Positions 18,922 to 27,401 of a stretch of 64,000 nucleotides of DNA are shown in pieces; within the stretch, counting starts at the first letter, position 1; every line of letters starts with the position of its first letter. The stretch covers positions 620,001 through 684,000 of the forward strand of contig OY762063.1 in NCBI GenBank assembly GCA_963665075.1. Reading direction: 5' to 3'. The translations under genes were made by a program, and so were the position numbers. A model generated the notes under the pieces. That model did no database searches. It saw only the letters and a program-made list of their open reading frames with translations, and was not told the origin of the DNA. This stretch comes from JAPULR01 sp963665075 (GTDB taxonomy: Bacteria; Chloroflexota; Dehalococcoidia; Lucifugimonadales; GCA-2712585).

Positions 18922-19338
18922 ATGTCTCTAAACGTATATCTGCACTTCAACGGAACCTGCAAAGAGGCCTTCGAATTCTACCGCTCCATTTTCGGAGGCG
19001 ACTTCGACATGATCTCCACTTTCGGCGAAGCCCCGCCCGACTTCTCCGTGCCGGAGGACGAGCGCGAAAACATCATGCACGTTTCCTATCAGATGGGGAA
19101 CATCACGCTCATGGGCAGCGACACCCCATCCACCTTCGGCCCGCCAACCGCAATGGGCAACAATTTCTCCCTCTCTTATATGACAGGCAGCCGGGAGGAG
19201 ACCGACGACCTGTTCGCCAAGCTGTCGGAAGGCGGCAACGTGACCATGCCGCTGGGTGACATGTTCTGGGGCAGCTACTTCGGTTCCTGCACGGACAAGT
19301 TCGGCGTCAACTGGATGCTCAACTACGACGCGGAATAA
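18922..19338 (+). CDS. VOC-family (PhnB-like) protein
   Basis: A 138-residue glyoxalase/bleomycin-resistance fold protein of the PhnB/DUF1338-like VOC branch. Hallmarks are the opening LHFNGTCKEAFEFYRSIFGG, the mid-protein MHVSYQMGNITLMGSD and the end FGVNWMLNY. Members bind a metal or small molecules; the specific role is not predictable. AGGAG upstream of ATG 18922 fixes the start; the longer frame upstream lacks support. It is monocistronic, divergent from the binding lipoprotein and followed by a dispersed repeat. Confidence 0.88.
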   Translation: MSLNVYLHFNGTCKEAFEFYRSIFGGDFDMISTFGEAPPDFSVPEDERENIMHVSYQMGNITLMGSDTPSTFGPPTAMGNNFSLSYMTGSREETDDLFAKLSEGGNVTMPLGDMFWGSYFGSCTDKFGVNWMLNYDAE

Positions 19339-19359
19339 CCCCCCAGACAACCGCGTCCT

Positions 19360-19490
19360 CACCTCTTGTCCCTTCCCCCTGGACAGGGGAAGGCTAGGAT
19401 GGGGGTGATTCCCCTTGCTCCCGCGGAAGCAGGAGCCCATTCCCCGCTCATCCAGAGTTCATTCTGAGCTTGTCGAAGGGCGAACGACCA
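19360..19490. repeat. Dispersed intergenic repeat, copy 1
   Basis: This short stretch holds several motifs found again elsewhere in the window: a palindrome CCTTCCCC...GGGGAAGG, a unit TTGCTCCCGCGGAAGC.GGAGCCCAT (again at about 52069-52095) and CTGAGCTTGTCGAAGGG (again at about 52028-52052). It sits between the VOC gene and tRNA-Arg and contains no gene. Confidence 0.7.
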
Positions 19491-19514
19491 CGGCAAAATA
19501 AGGAAAAAGAAAAG

Positions 19515-19588
19515 CGTCCCAGGCAGGATTCGAACCCGCGACCCGCTGCTTAGAAGGCAGCCGCTCTGTCCAACTGAGCTACTGGGAC
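19515..19588 (-). tRNA. tRNA-Arg(TCT)
   Basis: Cloverleaf on the minus strand: 7-bp acceptor stem GTCCCAG/CTGGGAC, D-arm, anticodon stem GCTGC/GCAGC with loop CTTCTAA (anticodon TCT, reading AGA), T-arm with GGTTCGAATCC, and discriminator G. CCA is not encoded. A consensus promoter lies 25-54 bases upstream. Confidence 0.95.
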
Positions 19589-19612
19589 TCGACACGCCAA
19601 AGGCGTACATTC

Positions 19613-19642
19613 ATTGTATGAATCCCGCCGCGCCTGTGTCAA
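19613..19642 (-). promoter_or_regulatory. Promoter of tRNA-Arg
   Basis: On the minus strand, TTGACA (19637-19642) and TACAAT (19613-19618) are separated by 18 bases, at the right distance upstream of the tRNA. This is the clearest sigma-70-type promoter besides that of the 16S gene. Confidence 0.8.
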
Positions 19643-19660
19643 CAAATTCGATGCCTCGAA

Positions 19661-20320
19661 CTAGACGGGCCACCGCTCCTGCCGGTACGCCATCTCCCAA
19701 AACATGTACTCGTAGCGGCTGCTGACGACGAAGGCCTCAACAATCGCCGCCCGTTCCTCCTCCGAAGCCGACCCGCCCGCTTCGTCCAGCAATTCACGCC
19801 ACAGGTTGACGCCCTCCTCCAGCAACCCCTCGGCGTACACCGCCGACCACGGCCCGAATACCGGATGGTCGATCTTGCCAACCACCTCCCCCAACTCATG
19901 GTACGTCCACGGGCACGGAAGCAGCGCGGCGATACCCGTCGCCCAGCTCCCAAGGCTGGCCGCGCTTATCATGTGGTTGCAGTAGGCCAGGTTCGCGGGC
20001 GAAATCGGCGTCCGCCGCACGTCTTCTTCCGTAATCCCCAACATGGGCATCAGCTTCCGATGCAGGGGCCGCTCGACGGGCGTCGCCAGACGCTTCCCTA
20101 TCAACTCCAACGCCGACGAATTCGGGGCTTTCGCCAGCGCAATCGCCACCACGCGGGCGAAGGCAGACAGGTACTTGTAGTCCTGGATTAGGTAGTAACG
20201 AAACTTCTCCAGGGGCAGCGCGCCCGCCTTCGCTTCCAGCAGGAACGGATGACGAAAGATTTTTTCCCAAATCGGCCATGCCTCCGATTTGAGGGTGTCA
20301 GTGAATCGCACGTCAGGCAA
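19661..20320 (-). CDS. TenA-like protein (second paralogue)
   Basis: A 219-residue TenA/PqqC-fold protein, related in outline to the one at 9553-10221 but clearly diverged. Conserved landmarks are LIQDYKYL (Asp), LPCPWTYHELG (Cys and Tyr of the CxxxY motif) and RYEYMFWEMAY (Glu). These make hydrolysis of an aminopyrimidine-like substrate possible. The start at 20320 lies 5 bases after the stop of a DUF971 gene, so the two form an operon. That neighbour is not a thiamine gene, which leaves the substrate open. Confidence 0.86.
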   Translation of the reverse strand: MPDVRFTDTLKSEAWPIWEKIFRHPFLLEAKAGALPLEKFRYYLIQDYKYLSAFARVVAIALAKAPNSSALELIGKRLATPVERPLHRKLMPMLGITEEDVRRTPISPANLAYCNHMISAASLGSWATGIAALLPCPWTYHELGEVVGKIDHPVFGPWSAVYAEGLLEEGVNLWRELLDEAGGSASEEERAAIVEAFVVSSRYEYMFWEMAYRQERWPV

Positions 20321-20325
20321 TTGGG

Positions 20326-20670
20326 CTATGCCTCTTCGCGACCGAGGGCGCAGACTTCACAGGGGCAGGAATTTCTCAAAAATTGGTGGGTGTACAAGCC
20401 CGTGTAGTGGGCGTCGCTCCAGAGGAACTGCACGGCGTAGTTGCCGATGGGCATGTGGTCCACGGCGTAAATCCCTTCCGGCACCGACGAAGGGTCCAGC
20501 AGGGCCTTTCCCGTCCACTCCTCGATGCACTGGGCGCACGGACAGAGAAGCCGCAACTGCCTTGCGGAATAGACGCTGCGGTGTCCGTCCTTCCACATTA
20601 TCGTGACGGACGTGGTATCCAGCGTTATAGAATTCGGTTCCGGCCTGCTTGCCAACTGACCCTCCGTCAT
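20326..20670 (-). CDS. DUF971 (gamma-butyrobetaine hydroxylase-like N-terminal) protein
   Basis: A 114-residue stand-alone DUF971 domain. The family pattern is present: ITLDTTSVTIMWKDGH, then two cysteine clusters (CPCAQC about residue 44 and CPCEVC near the end), and the WSDAHYTGLYTHQFLR motif. Such proteins are linked to iron-sulfur metabolism or to the N-terminus of carnitine-pathway dioxygenases. ATG 20670 follows AAGGA; the frame could start 10 codons earlier. It is co-transcribed with the TenA paralogue. Confidence 0.85.
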   Translation of the reverse strand: MTEGQLASRPEPNSITLDTTSVTIMWKDGHRSVYSARQLRLLCPCAQCIEEWTGKALLDPSSVPEGIYAVDHMPIGNYAVQFLWSDAHYTGLYTHQFLRNSCPCEVCALGREEA

Positions 20671-20768
20671 CGAATATCCTTGTCCCAAAACAGCTATCAA
20701 CTATACCAGAGGCGATGCCCGTCTACCATTTTACGCGCCCCGCCACCGCACGCCCTATCTGCCTGCAC

Positions 20769-21131
20769 TCACTGAAATATAACTGCGCGATTTGTGTGGT
20801 CGTCGATGACCAGGCTATCGGCGAACGGTTCCGATAGATAAATCTCAATCCTGTCCAGGCACTCGTCTCCGCCTTTCAGCGGAGTAGAAGACGCAACTAC
20901 CCGCAGCCTGACGGAACCGTCATCTTGACGGTGTATTGAAAGACTTGGATTCGCGTTGCACGAGTCCACTATCAATTCCAGCGTATTGGGGGTTAGCCAC
21001 CTTGCTTCCCTGATTTCGACTCCACCGCGCCACAAGCCGCCGCCAACAGATTGCCAGATGAAGAAGACTACCAACCCGCCCAGGACGAACGACGCCACCG
21101 CTACGGCTGCATATCTGGGCCAATGCTTCAT
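20769..21131 (-). CDS. Small membrane-anchored protein, unknown function
   Basis: A 120-residue protein with one N-terminal hydrophobic segment (residues 8-28, VAVASFVLGGLVVFFIW) followed by a soluble beta-rich part with two cysteines (SCNANP and DECLDR), likely outside the membrane. I recognise no family. The start lies 9 bases after the stop of the TPP enzyme gene, so it may be transcribed with it. Confidence 0.6.
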   Translation of the reverse strand: MKHWPRYAAVAVASFVLGGLVVFFIWQSVGGGLWRGGVEIREARWLTPNTLELIVDSCNANPSLSIHRQDDGSVRLRVVASSTPLKGGDECLDRIEIYLSEPFADSLVIDDHTNRAVIFQ

Positions 21132-21140
21132 GGTTTCCTC

Positions 21141-22820
21141 CTATCGGGCGGACTGCCGGCGGGCGATCATTGCGTCGGCGAGGGGGCTTTGGGCGGGGTT
21201 GATGTCGATGTCAATGAGCGACGGCTGCCCCGAATCCAACGCTCGTTGCACCGCAGGCCCCATTTCGGACGCAGTTTTCACGTGGCCGCCGTGGCCGCCG
21301 ATGGCTTCCACCAGACGGTCGTAGCGCATGGGCCGCAAGTCCGTTGCCACAGCGCGTCCGAAGTAGGCCAGCTGGAAGTTCTTGTCGATGCTCCAGGTTG
21401 CGTCGTTGCCCAGAATCGTCACGAAGGGCAGGTTATGACGTAGGGCCGTGTCGTATTCCATTGCGTAGAAGCCCAGGGATCCGTCGCCCATCATCAGGAA
21501 CACCTTGGCTGTCGGGTGAGCCAGCCGCGCCGCCAAGGCGTAGGGCAGGCCGAAACCCAGATGCGAAAGCGGCCCAAGTCGAAGCCAGCGTCCGGTTTTC
21601 TGCGCGCTTAGGTAGCTCCGACCCCATTGGACAAAGTCGCCGCCGTCGAAGACCAGCACCGTATCGTCATCGATGAACGGCTTGATTTCCTGAAATACGC
21701 GGACGGGATGCATCGGCGAATCATCTACCGCCAACGCCTCCATCGCCCGCAGTTGCGCCTCACGGCTGGCGGCAAGAGTTGCGGTCCATCCAGACAGATT
21801 CTTCCACGTCTTCCCCCGCGCCGCTTCCGTCAACTGGCCGACGGCGGCGCCGATGTGACCCAGAATCCCCATCGCCACGCCCCGGTTGCGCCCCAACTCG
21901 TTGGCGTCCGGGTCAATCTGAATCAGCTTGGCGTCATCGTGGAAGTAGGGCGGCATCCCGTAGCGGTAGCGATGGTCCAGACGCTTCCCCAAAAGAAGCA
22001 CGGCATCGGCCTCGCGGAAGTGGCGGGCGGCGTGGTTCAACGCGGCGTCGGCGTATCCGAAGCAGAGAGGATGGCCGTCGGCCACCATCCCCCGCGCCTG
22101 CTCCACAGTGAAGATGGGCAAGCCGGTGGTCTCTACGAAGTCCGTCAGTTCTTCGGTGTTGGTCTGATAGCGGGCGGCGTTGGCGGCCACCACCACCGGC
22201 CTTTCCGCACCCGCCAGAACTTCCGCCGCTTCGTCAATCAGCCGTGGGTCCGCCGGATTCCGGCCCTGGTGTCGGTACTCGGCGGGGGAATATCGGGGCA
22301 GTTCCTTTTCCGAAATGACCGCCTCCTGTATATCCATAGGAATAGACAGATGCGTCGGCCCCGGCCTGCCGGACAGCGCCGTCCTGAAGGCGGAAGCTAT
22401 CAGGTCGGCGACGCGGGACTTGTGGTGAACCATCCACGAACCCTTGGTCATGGGGCGGGCGATGCCAATTTGGTCGACTTCCTGGAAGGAGTACATGCCG
22501 TGTTCCGGCAGCTCGCTGCAACCGGCGACGAACACGACGGGACTCTCGGATGTGTAGATGTTGGGCAGGCCGGAGATGGCGTTGGAGAAGCCCGGCCCGC
22601 CCGTGACCATCGCCACCGACGGCTCACCGGTGATGCGACACCAGGCGTCGGCCATGCCCATCGCGGCGGCTTCGTGGCGGGTGTCGATGAGCTCGATGCC
22701 TTCGTCGACGGCGGCGTCGCAGAGGGGGAGGATGGTATCGCCGACGATGGTGAAGATGCGGCGGATGCCTTCCAGCTTCAGGCATCGCATGACAAGGTGT
22801 GCTCCGGTCAACTTGGGCAT
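21141..22820 (-). CDS. Thiamine-diphosphate-dependent enzyme (acetolactate synthase-like)
   Basis: A 559-residue protein with the three domains of the acetolactate synthase/benzoylformate decarboxylase/oxalyl-CoA decarboxylase superfamily. The N-terminal pyrimidine-binding domain has the catalytic Glu in TRHEAAAMGMA and VTGGPGFSNAISG. The central domain is Rossmann-like. The C-terminal domain has the diphosphate/Mg motif GDGSLGFYAMEYDTA...GND. The exact reaction is unclear. No small regulatory subunit or ilv genes are adjacent, so biosynthetic acetolactate synthase is less likely than a catabolic 2-oxo or 2-hydroxyacyl lyase. GGAGG lies upstream of the ATG. Confidence 0.88.
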   Translation of the reverse strand: MPKLTGAHLVMRCLKLEGIRRIFTIVGDTILPLCDAAVDEGIELIDTRHEAAAMGMADAWCRITGEPSVAMVTGGPGFSNAISGLPNIYTSESPVVFVAGCSELPEHGMYSFQEVDQIGIARPMTKGSWMVHHKSRVADLIASAFRTALSGRPGPTHLSIPMDIQEAVISEKELPRYSPAEYRHQGRNPADPRLIDEAAEVLAGAERPVVVAANAARYQTNTEELTDFVETTGLPIFTVEQARGMVADGHPLCFGYADAALNHAARHFREADAVLLLGKRLDHRYRYGMPPYFHDDAKLIQIDPDANELGRNRGVAMGILGHIGAAVGQLTEAARGKTWKNLSGWTATLAASREAQLRAMEALAVDDSPMHPVRVFQEIKPFIDDDTVLVFDGGDFVQWGRSYLSAQKTGRWLRLGPLSHLGFGLPYALAARLAHPTAKVFLMMGDGSLGFYAMEYDTALRHNLPFVTILGNDATWSIDKNFQLAYFGRAVATDLRPMRYDRLVEAIGGHGGHVKTASEMGPAVQRALDSGQPSLIDIDINPAQSPLADAMIARRQSAR

Positions 22821-23188
22821 GGTACCTCCGGCAAATTTTTGTGATACAGAGTCGCTAAAACAATTGAAACAATTGGGAATTTGAGACTGGGATTGGGGAA
22901 TTGTTTCAGGATTGAATTCCTTCCGTCAGCTTTGGCGATGAATTGTCTTGGTAAACAATGTAATTGAATTTGGGAGCGTTTCAGGCATGAATCGGTGGGT
23001 TTTGGGGAATTGTTATTGTTTTTCCGAGATTCGGGCGCATATTATGATACTGAATATCAGATATGTAAGGCTGCGGCAGGGCGCGGGATGAGAATTTGGG
23101 CGAACGGGCGGCGTTCTTCATAGGGATACGTTAGCAGGGTAGGGGGCGGCTTGGCAACGGGAAAGTGTCACTTATGAGCACATCGTGA
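22821..23188. other. AT-rich intergenic region without a recognisable gene
   Basis: About 370 bases, visibly more AT-rich than the flanks. It contains repeated AATTGTT/AACAATT words, including CAATTG twice within 15 bases near 22861 and GGGGAATTGTT near 22900 and 23016. I find no convincing reading frame or RNA fold; it may hold the promoter of the TPP enzyme gene. Confidence 0.5.
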
Positions 23189-23218
23189 TTGAAGCTACAA
23201 CCGGGCGTGTGCTATACT
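23189..23218 (+). promoter_or_regulatory. Promoter of tRNA-Pro
   Basis: TTGAAG (23189-23194) and TATACT (23213-23218) with an 18-base spacer, ending 10 bases before the tRNA. The spacing matches the other stable-RNA promoters in the window. Confidence 0.7.
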
Positions 23219-23228
23219 GCGTGGCGGA

Positions 23229-23305
23229 CGGGGCGTGGCGCAGCCCGGGAGCGCACCTGCATGGGGTGCAGGGGGTCGGTGGTTCAAATCCACTCGCCCC
23301 GACCA
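23229..23305 (+). tRNA. tRNA-Pro(GGG)
   Basis: Acceptor stem CGGGGCG/CGCCCCG, anticodon stem CCTGC/GCAGG with loop ATGGGGT (anticodon GGG, reading CCC), T-arm GGTTCAAATCC, discriminator A and an encoded CCA (23303-23305). Unlike this gene, tRNA-Arg and tRNA-Thr in the window lack an encoded CCA. Confidence 0.95.
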
Positions 23306-23309
23306 TTTT

Positions 23310-23560
23310 TCCTTCCCCACTTCTGGATTCCGGCTTTCGCGAGAGTTGTATGTGTCAGGTGTTGTATGTGTCAGGTAATGACGAAGGGCTAGGAGGGGCG
23401 TCATCCACCAGAACGAGATTCTTCGTCGCGGAGCCTCCTCAGAATGACATATAGGGTAGGATGCTCGACCCTGCGACAGGCTCAGGGTGAGTGGGGGAGG
23501 CACCCTCACCTTAATCCTCTCCCTCAAGGGAGAGGAGAGAAGAGGCGGGAATGAGGGAGG
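23310..23560. repeat. Dispersed intergenic repeat, copy 2
   Basis: Fills the gap between tRNA-Pro and an amidase gene. It contains GATTCCGGCTTTCGCGAGAG, a direct duplication of TTGTATGTGTCAGGT (about 23346-23376), CTCGACCCTGCGACAGGCTCAGG (reverse complement of a unit near 52010-52050) and a CTCTCCCTC...GAGAGGAGAG segment. No gene is seen. Confidence 0.7.
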
Positions 23561-23576
23561 GGGCGATGGGTAAAGC

Positions 23577-25016
23577 CTAGCCGCCGATTGCGGACAAATC
23601 AGGCTCTTTCTTGTACCAGCCCGCCCGACGTTCGTAGGCGTGGGCCAAACCCAACACCGTCGCTTCCTCGAAGGGGCGTCCGCCTATTTGCAGGCCGATG
23701 GGCATTCCGTCCTCTCCGGACGTGAATCCGCAGGGGACGCTGATGGCCGGGATGCCCGCCAATGGATGGGCGGGGGTGACCATGTAGGGCGCTTCTATCA
23801 GCCATTCAATCACGGACTCTTTCGTAACCGGAGGAGTCTCTTTATTGACAGGCGCCGCGACTGATTCAACCGTCGGCGTAACGAGCACGTCCACCTCCTC
23901 AAACGCCGCCATCACCTGCCGGCGCAGCAGTTCCCTCAGCTTCTGCGCCTTGTAGTAGAACTCCGCCGGTAGTACGCTGCCAACCAGGTAGGTGATGGGC
24001 AGTTCCTCGTCTTCGTCGAGCAGGCAGTTCCGCGCCAAATCGCGATAGAGGGCGGTGGCTTCCACGAAAAGAATTCCCCACATTATCAGGTTGCCGTAGG
24101 CCGCCAGGGGGATGGAAACCTCCCGCAGCGTCGCGCCCATGCCGCCCATCTCCTCCACGGCCTTCAACACCGCGCCCTGCACCTCCGAATCCACGAAGTC
24201 CCCCATCGTCAACTCCTTGACGATGCCGACTCGCAACCCGCGGGCGTCCTGCTTCAACGCCTTTCTATAATCTGGAACCTCCCTGGTTGACGAAAAAGCA
24301 TCGCGCGGGTCAGGCCCGGCGATGGCGCTGAGCGTGATGGCGCAGTCCTCGACGGTGCGGGCCATCGGGCCAAGGGCGTCCATAGACCAGCCCCCGGCGA
24401 AGACGCCAAATCGGCTGATCAATCCCCACGTCGGACGCAGCCCCACTATGCCGCACCAGGACGCGGGCGACCGGATGGAGCCTCCCGTGTCCTCTCCTAA
24501 CGCCGTGGCGCATAGACGGGCCGCCGCTGCTGCCGCCGACCCGCTGCTGGAACCGCCGGTGGAGCGGTCAAGATTCCACGGATTCCGTGCCGATGGGAAA
24601 GAACGGCGGAACATCCCCGCGCCCGCGAACTCCCCCATGTGCAGCTTGCCGAGAATTACCGCGCCGCCGGCCTTCAACTTCGATACCACCGTCGCGTCCT
24701 CCGGCGGGACGTGGTCGCGCAGCAGCGTCGAGCCGTTGGTGGTGGGCATATCCGACGTCCATATCTGGTCCTTCAACGCCACCGGCACTCCCTGCAACGG
24801 CCCGCGGCGCATCCCCGCCATGAAGTCTCGCTCCGCCTGCCGCGCCTGCGCCAACGCCGAATCCGCCGCCACCGTCAGATAGGCCCTCAACGTCGAGTCC
24901 AGAGATTCTATCCGACGCAGATACGCCTCCGTCGCCTCCACCGGCGACACTTGCCGCGCCGCCATCAGGTCCGACAGGCGAGCCGCGGTTAGACGAGTAA
25001 GCTCTGAATCAGTCAT
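23577..25016 (-). CDS. Amidase-signature hydrolase (GatA-like), first paralogue
   Basis: A 479-residue amidase-signature enzyme, cytoplasmic, hydrolysing an unidentified amide. The catalytic Lys is in VALKDQIW, and the Gly/Ser-rich signature contains GGSSSGSAAAAAA and the DTGGSIRSPAS motif with the cis-Ser and nucleophile Ser. ATG 25016 follows GGAGG at good spacing; the frame extends four codons further. There is no gatB or gatC nearby, so it is a catabolic amidase rather than the tRNA amidotransferase subunit. A second amidase lies at 30454-31920. Confidence 0.9.
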   Translation of the reverse strand: MTDSELTRLTAARLSDLMAARQVSPVEATEAYLRRIESLDSTLRAYLTVAADSALAQARQAERDFMAGMRRGPLQGVPVALKDQIWTSDMPTTNGSTLLRDHVPPEDATVVSKLKAGGAVILGKLHMGEFAGAGMFRRSFPSARNPWNLDRSTGGSSSGSAAAAAARLCATALGEDTGGSIRSPASWCGIVGLRPTWGLISRFGVFAGGWSMDALGPMARTVEDCAITLSAIAGPDPRDAFSSTREVPDYRKALKQDARGLRVGIVKELTMGDFVDSEVQGAVLKAVEEMGGMGATLREVSIPLAAYGNLIMWGILFVEATALYRDLARNCLLDEDEELPITYLVGSVLPAEFYYKAQKLRELLRRQVMAAFEEVDVLVTPTVESVAAPVNKETPPVTKESVIEWLIEAPYMVTPAHPLAGIPAISVPCGFTSGEDGMPIGLQIGGRPFEEATVLGLAHAYERRAGWYKKEPDLSAIGG

Positions 25017-25074
25017 GTCTACCTCCAAACGGAGATTTTTGCGTAACTTCCAAATGTGTCATCTACTCGACCCG

Positions 25075-25235
25075 AATCACCCCCATCTCAATCTTCCCCC
25101 GTCAAGGGGGAACAGGTTTAAGAGCCGCTTTGGGAGGGTTATGCAAAGGTCTCCATAAAGGGGGAAGAGGCTAATTGGCACTCTTCAGGGGGTTATGTAA
25201 AGGTCTCCAAACGAGGGTGTTATGTGAACCCTATA
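25075..25235. repeat. Dispersed intergenic repeat, copy 3
   Basis: Holds CAATCTTCCCCCGTCAA, then GGGAGGGTTATGCAAAGGT.TCC followed by two degraded repeats of GGGTTATGTAAAGGTCTCC within 90 bases. The same units occur in opposite orientation at 51890-51965. It lies between an amidase and a binding lipoprotein gene. Confidence 0.7.
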
Positions 25236-25248
25236 CGCAACAAGCAGG

Positions 25249-25278
25249 AAGGGCAAGGGATTTTCTTCCCCTGCCCTT
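25249..25278 (-). terminator. Probable terminator of the second binding lipoprotein gene
   Basis: An 11-bp stem with one mismatch (25249-25259 with 25268-25278, AAGGGCA core) about 40 bases beyond the stop at 25315. The following minus-strand sequence is only weakly T-rich. Confidence 0.5.
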
Positions 25279-25314
25279 CGAGATTGCGCGATTCAAGTCT
25301 TACCGCTTGTCGGT

Positions 25315-27234
25315 CTACTTGTACACCGGCACCGAAAACTCGTGGTAGCGCGTCGGGCCGAAGAAGCCGAAGTTCACGTCGTAACCCTCAACCACGCCGG
25401 GGTCGTAGGCCACCTTGTTGGAGAGGAAGAACAACGGGATGATTACGTGGTTTTCGTACAGCCACGTGCCCATCGCCTGCCCCGTGCGGAGGATGTCCTC
25501 CGGCAAGATCGACTCCTGGGTTTCGGCGAACAGCGCGTCAAGTTCGTGGAACTCCCACTGGGACTCCGTGCCGCCGCTCACGCTGCTGATGGCGTACCGA
25601 CCGTTGTTCCGAATGGAAAGTGGGTCGCTGCCCACGCCGTAGAGCATACTCGTAATCGTCTGGCCCATGTCCCGGTTGCGCCACTGCTCCAGCAACGGCC
25701 CGAATTCCATCTCGGTCAGATCGACGTTCACGCCAATTTCTCTCCAGAAGCCGATGACGGCCTCCGCCACGTCCTGGGCCTCAGGCACGCCGCTCAGCTT
25801 GGTGGTGATGAAGCCGATGTCAACGCCGTCGGCGTAGCCCGCTTCCGCCAGAAGCGCCTTGGCCCTGTCCTGGTCGAAGGGGTAGGGATTCCAGTCGGGA
25901 TGATAGTCGGAGCGTGTCGGCGGGATGCCCAGGATGGTCTGGAGGATGCCCTCGCCGTCGAAGAAGATGTCGTTGATGGTGTCCCGGTCGATGGCGTAGT
26001 TCAACGCCATCCGCACCCGCAAATCCCGGAGGGGGTCGCCTTCGACGTAGCCCGGCGCGAGGGGGTGTTCCTCGCCCTTGCGGGAGCCTAGCTTGATTTC
26101 CACGGGTTCGTCGTAGTACAGCCCGCCAATCATCATAAAGAGATTGGTTCCCGGCAGGGCGCTGGTGGCCACGCCGAATCCGGCGTCCGTTGCCTGTGGC
26201 AACAGCGACTTGTCCACCTCCGAAATCGCTACTTCCTGGGTCAGCAGCATGGCGATGCGGGTGGCGCTCTCCGGCGTGTAGAAGAACTGCAACTCGTGGA
26301 ACTCGGGCGTCTTCCTCCAGTGGTCTTCCACCCGTTCGTAGAGCATGTGGGAACCGATTGCCAACTCAACGAATTTGAAGGAGCCGGTGCCGACTGGGTG
26401 GTCCAGGTAGCCCTCCTCGCCGACGGCGTCCCAGTAGTCCTGGCTGATGATTCCGGCAACGTTGCCTTCCGCGAGCCAGCCTTCGCCCAGAGGCTCCAGC
26501 CTGTCGAGAATCCACACTACCTCGTGATCGTTGACTATGTCGAAGTTCTGGTCCTGCACGCCAAGGTTTCGCCACTGGCTGCCCGCGGAGAGGGAGTCCT
26601 CCCGGCCCGCCGTCTGAAGGGTCAGCTTGAAGTCCTTGGCGGTGAAGTTCGTGCCGGTGTAGCCGTCTGTCGAATGGAAGGGGATGCCTTCCCTCAGCAT
26701 AAGCGTCCAACTCATGGCGTCGGGCGACATGCTCCAATCATGGGCCAGCATGGTGTTTTCGTACTCGCCGTTGAAGCGGTTAGTGTTGATGATGAATTCG
26801 TACATGGGCTTCATCGGGCCGGTTTCGCTGGTGAAGGTCTTCCACATCATGGTCACCTGCGCGCCCGGCGGCACCTTGCTCACCTTCAACCGCGGATCGA
26901 CGGGCATCTTGGGAGCCATCGTCGCCGTAGGCGTCGGCATTGGCGTAGCCGTCGGGGTCGGCGCAGGCGTCGGAGCCGGTGTAGTGGGTCGGGCCGTGGC
27001 CGCCGGCGTGGGCCGGGGCGTCGCCGCGGGGGTGGACGGCATTGCCGTTGGAGTCGGCGCGGGAGTGGACGGCATCGCCGTAGGGGGTGGCGCAGCCGTT
27101 GGCGCGGGCGTCGGTTGCGGCGTCGCCTCCGGCTCATCGTCGCCGCCGCAGGCGATGATGACCAGGCTCAACAGCAGGAGCGCTCCAAATGCCGCCAGCA
27201 TGACGCCAAAGGAAGATTTTCTAAACAACTTCAT
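25315..27234 (-). CDS. Oligopeptide-type ABC substrate-binding lipoprotein (family 5), second
   Basis: A 639-residue SBP_bac_5 lipoprotein: signal peptide ending LSLVIIAC, a Pro/Ala/Thr linker of about 80 residues, then the binding domain. Landmarks are DWSMSPDAMSWTLMLREGIPF, HPVGTGSFKFVEL, ERVEDHWRKTPEF, VRMALNYAIDRDTI and the C-terminal PTRYHEFSVPVYK. It is expected to capture peptides or other small solutes at the cell surface. No permease or ATPase genes are near; the next gene upstream encodes a PuuE-like deacetylase. A near-perfect domain match with the proteins at 28442 and 48937 marks a paralogous family. Confidence 0.92.
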   Translation of the reverse strand: MKLFRKSSFGVMLAAFGALLLLSLVIIACGGDDEPEATPQPTPAPTAAPPPTAMPSTPAPTPTAMPSTPAATPRPTPAATARPTTPAPTPAPTPTATPMPTPTATMAPKMPVDPRLKVSKVPPGAQVTMMWKTFTSETGPMKPMYEFIINTNRFNGEYENTMLAHDWSMSPDAMSWTLMLREGIPFHSTDGYTGTNFTAKDFKLTLQTAGREDSLSAGSQWRNLGVQDQNFDIVNDHEVVWILDRLEPLGEGWLAEGNVAGIISQDYWDAVGEEGYLDHPVGTGSFKFVELAIGSHMLYERVEDHWRKTPEFHELQFFYTPESATRIAMLLTQEVAISEVDKSLLPQATDAGFGVATSALPGTNLFMMIGGLYYDEPVEIKLGSRKGEEHPLAPGYVEGDPLRDLRVRMALNYAIDRDTINDIFFDGEGILQTILGIPPTRSDYHPDWNPYPFDQDRAKALLAEAGYADGVDIGFITTKLSGVPEAQDVAEAVIGFWREIGVNVDLTEMEFGPLLEQWRNRDMGQTITSMLYGVGSDPLSIRNNGRYAISSVSGGTESQWEFHELDALFAETQESILPEDILRTGQAMGTWLYENHVIIPLFFLSNKVAYDPGVVEGYDVNFGFFGPTRYHEFSVPVYK

Positions 27235-27401
27235 GGCATTCCACCCCTTTGATTCAGGATTGATGGGATACGACGGGAAAACTGCCCCGCCGATGTCCGT
27301 ATGCTAGACACCGCCAATTCCAATGTCAAGACAAGGGGCAGGCGTCAAGAATCCTTGCGACGAATCCAATATATTCTGAGGGTAACAGCTGCGCTTTTCG
27401 T

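Noticed and set aside
21141..22820. Biosynthetic acetolactate synthase (ilvB) assignment
   Set aside because: No regulatory subunit or branched-chain genes are adjacent; the sequence supports only the superfamily.
22821..23188. Possible riboswitch or small RNA upstream of the TPP enzyme gene
   Set aside because: No thiamine-box core or other known aptamer motif is visible; only AT-rich short repeats.
23195..23527. Open frames over tRNA-Pro and the adjacent repeat
   Set aside because: They read through the tRNA and dispersed repeats and have no protein-like features.
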